A model generated the notes under the pieces. It had not been told where the DNA came from and did not search any database. It worked only from the letters and a program-made list of their open reading frames with translations. From Bimuria novae-zelandiae CBS 107.79 (lineage: Eukaryota > Ascomycota > Dothideomycetes > Pleosporales > Didymosphaeriaceae), in the NCBI GenBank assembly GCA_010015655.1, contig ML976789.1, positions 7,354-61,350 of the forward strand: a stretch of 53,997 nucleotides of DNA. The letters are read 5' to 3'. Numbering within the stretch: position 1 is the first letter of the stretch; each line of letters begins with the position of its first letter. Shown here in pieces: positions 53,201 through 53,997 of this stretch. The translations under genes were made by a program, and so were the position numbers.

Positions 53201-53310
53201 CGAAGTCAGATCTGGCCATAATCTGCAAGGGTATGGAACTGTTTGCTTCGGCCACCAAACTGTATGCAGACATATATGTGGCCAGGGATTTGACAAACAA
53301 GGTTAGATAA
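50220..53310 (+). pseudogene. Bifunctional diterpene cyclase (CPS/KS-like), disrupted
   Basis: Fungal two-domain cyclase. The class II domain protonates geranylgeranyl diphosphate to a copalyl-type diphosphate and the class I domain ionises it to a diterpene such as ent-kaurene. Inferred exons are 50220-51011, 51075-51195, 51243-51526 and 51580-53310 (GT-AG introns of 63, 47 and 53 bp), 2928 nt, about 975 aa, close to the usual 950. N-terminal WTMSVYDTAWIS; class II Asp motif DADD at about residue 311 (51260-51271); class I Asp-rich DEYME at about residue 646 (52318-52332); second metal site NDYASIGRDQLE at about residue 844 (52912-52947). Damage: TAA at codon 116 (50565-50567) and a segment of about 80 nt (52430-52508) whose conserved reading is one frame over, implying two compensating indels. 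The exact product cannot be told: ent-kaurene, pimaradiene or another labdane-related skeleton. Confidence 0.9.
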
Positions 53311-53563
53311 TAAGCAGGTGAGCAGCGCATACCTCCGCTTTCTAGCATAATCTCACGCTTCGACCTAAAATATCCTGACTATTAATGCACTCGCATCGCG
53401 TTGCCACTGTATTCCCTTTGTACGCCTTAGGTCTACTTAGCATGCTGAACTACATGAGGGCTACATAGAAGTATATACTAGAGGTAGCTTTCTCTTAACA
53501 CTTTAGATTCATCCAGACCATCAAATTTTTGTACATTGCTCTTGTCCGCTTGACTCCATCCCT
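53311..53563 (+). other. 3' flank of the cyclase gene
   Basis: Probably holds the cyclase 3' UTR. No gene is seen. Confidence 0.5.
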
Positions 53564-53683
53564 ATGGCTCTTATTCCTACTAACAACGGTACCGGCATTT
53601 CTCTCGTGGTTGTCGGCGCCCTTGGAGGACTACTTGCTGTTATAGCAGTCGTCCTGAGTAGTAGTAGTAGTAGTATTGATTAA
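53564..53683 (+). CDS. Possible 39-residue membrane peptide
   Basis: ATG at 53564, TAA at 53681. A polar start (MALIPTNNGTG) is followed by about 20 hydrophobic Val/Leu/Gly/Ala residues, enough for one membrane helix, then a run of six Ser from AGT repeats and Ile-Asp. The context before the ATG is CATCCCT. It lies 254 bases after the cyclase stop on the same strand. Since the Ser run belongs to a simple repeat that may be the tail of a transposon, the frame could be accidental. I recognise no family. Confidence 0.25.
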   Translation: MALIPTNNGTGISLVVVGALGGLLAVIAVVLSSSSSSID

Positions 53684-53997
53684 CGTCCAGGAACATAATG
53701 TTCTAGCCTCCCATGGGGCATGGGGACGTGCTAAGCTGTATTTACAGAAAGCATTTCGTGCCTGCCGGCTGGCTACCATCAGAGTAGCCTTGTTGTACAT
53801 AGCCCATCCTCCCTTTAATAGGTCTACCTACTACTACAGGCACCTAGATACCTATAGTAGCCGGCCCTCATCTGTGAGGGTGTTGTTGTTCTGCCCCTCT
53901 CTCCCTCGCCCTTGTAGCTCTGCTCCCGTACTGTCTTCCTCCCCCTACCTCGTACGAAGTAGGACCTCGTACGAGTTAGCAAGCTGCCTTGTACCTT
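53654..53997 (-). mobile_element. Relative of the tailed 909-bp element, cut by window edge
   Basis: The AGT repeat (53655-53674) is followed at 53698-53735 by GCCTCCC, GGGCAT and GACGTGCTAAGCT, then AAAGCATTTC and GCTACCAT (about 53747-53780). These blocks occur in the same order and spacing at 33190-33285 in the tailed element. If related, it is read on the minus strand with a (ACT)n tail at its 3' end. The right end lies outside the window. Confidence 0.5.

Noticed and set aside
1..53997. CRISPR arrays, tRNA or rRNA genes
   Set aside because: No regularly spaced repeats, cloverleaf A/B boxes or rRNA-like stretches were noticed. The Met-tRNA-like motifs are primer-binding sites. The sequence is eukaryotic.

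Overview
This window looks like an AT-rich, repeat-filled block of a filamentous ascomycete genome (Pezizomycotina). The evidence is small GT-AG introns of 46-63 bp, fungal-type Copia and Gypsy LTR retrotransposons, pogo/Fot1-like TA-inserting DNA transposons, and damage of the kind made by repeat-induced point mutation (RIP). In the transposons TGG codons have become TAG and CAA codons TAA, and CpA and TpG are scarce. The two host genes at the edges are much less affected. Species and class cannot be fixed from sequence alone.

Only two host genes are visible, and they form a divergent pair. One is a 14-helix MFS drug/metabolite transporter on the minus strand. The other is a bifunctional diterpene cyclase (copalyl diphosphate synthase/kaurene synthase-like, CPS/KS) on the plus strand at 50220-53310. 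In the original chromosome they faced away from each other across about 717 bp (49503-50219), as in a small terpenoid gene cluster. The MFS gene is now cut in two. Its first 38 codons lie at 49388-49502 and the rest at 10392-12277. The two parts join in frame across a 5-bp target duplication (AAGGG), giving seven exons and 1683 nt (560 aa). The cyclase keeps its DxDD, DEYME and NDY metal-site motifs but carries a stop at codon 116 and a short two-frameshift segment.

The 37.1 kb between the MFS halves (12278-49387) is one Copia element (Copia-B) with everything else nested inside its 5' LTR. A TIR element (TIR-X, 12337-17777) sits at one TA of that LTR and itself holds a pogo-like element (Pogo-1). 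Three further pogo-like elements (Pogo-2, -3, -4) are stacked end to end on a TATATA stretch of the same LTR. Pogo-2 contains Gypsy-B, which contains Copia-C. Pogo-3 contains a 909-bp element with a simple-repeat tail. Pogo-4 contains Gypsy-C. Target duplications can be read for almost every layer.

Left of the MFS gene (1-10159) are Copia-A, inserted in or beside a Gypsy relic (Gypsy-A), then unassigned AT-rich DNA, and a pogo-like remnant ending exactly at the MFS 3' flank. The right end (53654-53997) holds a sequence related to the tailed element in Pogo-3.

The most unusual item is an antisense reading frame near the 3' end of both Gypsy-B and Gypsy-C. It is 597 nt long in both copies, has its own TATA-like box, and encodes a Zn2Cys6-type cysteine pattern followed by a probable coiled coil.
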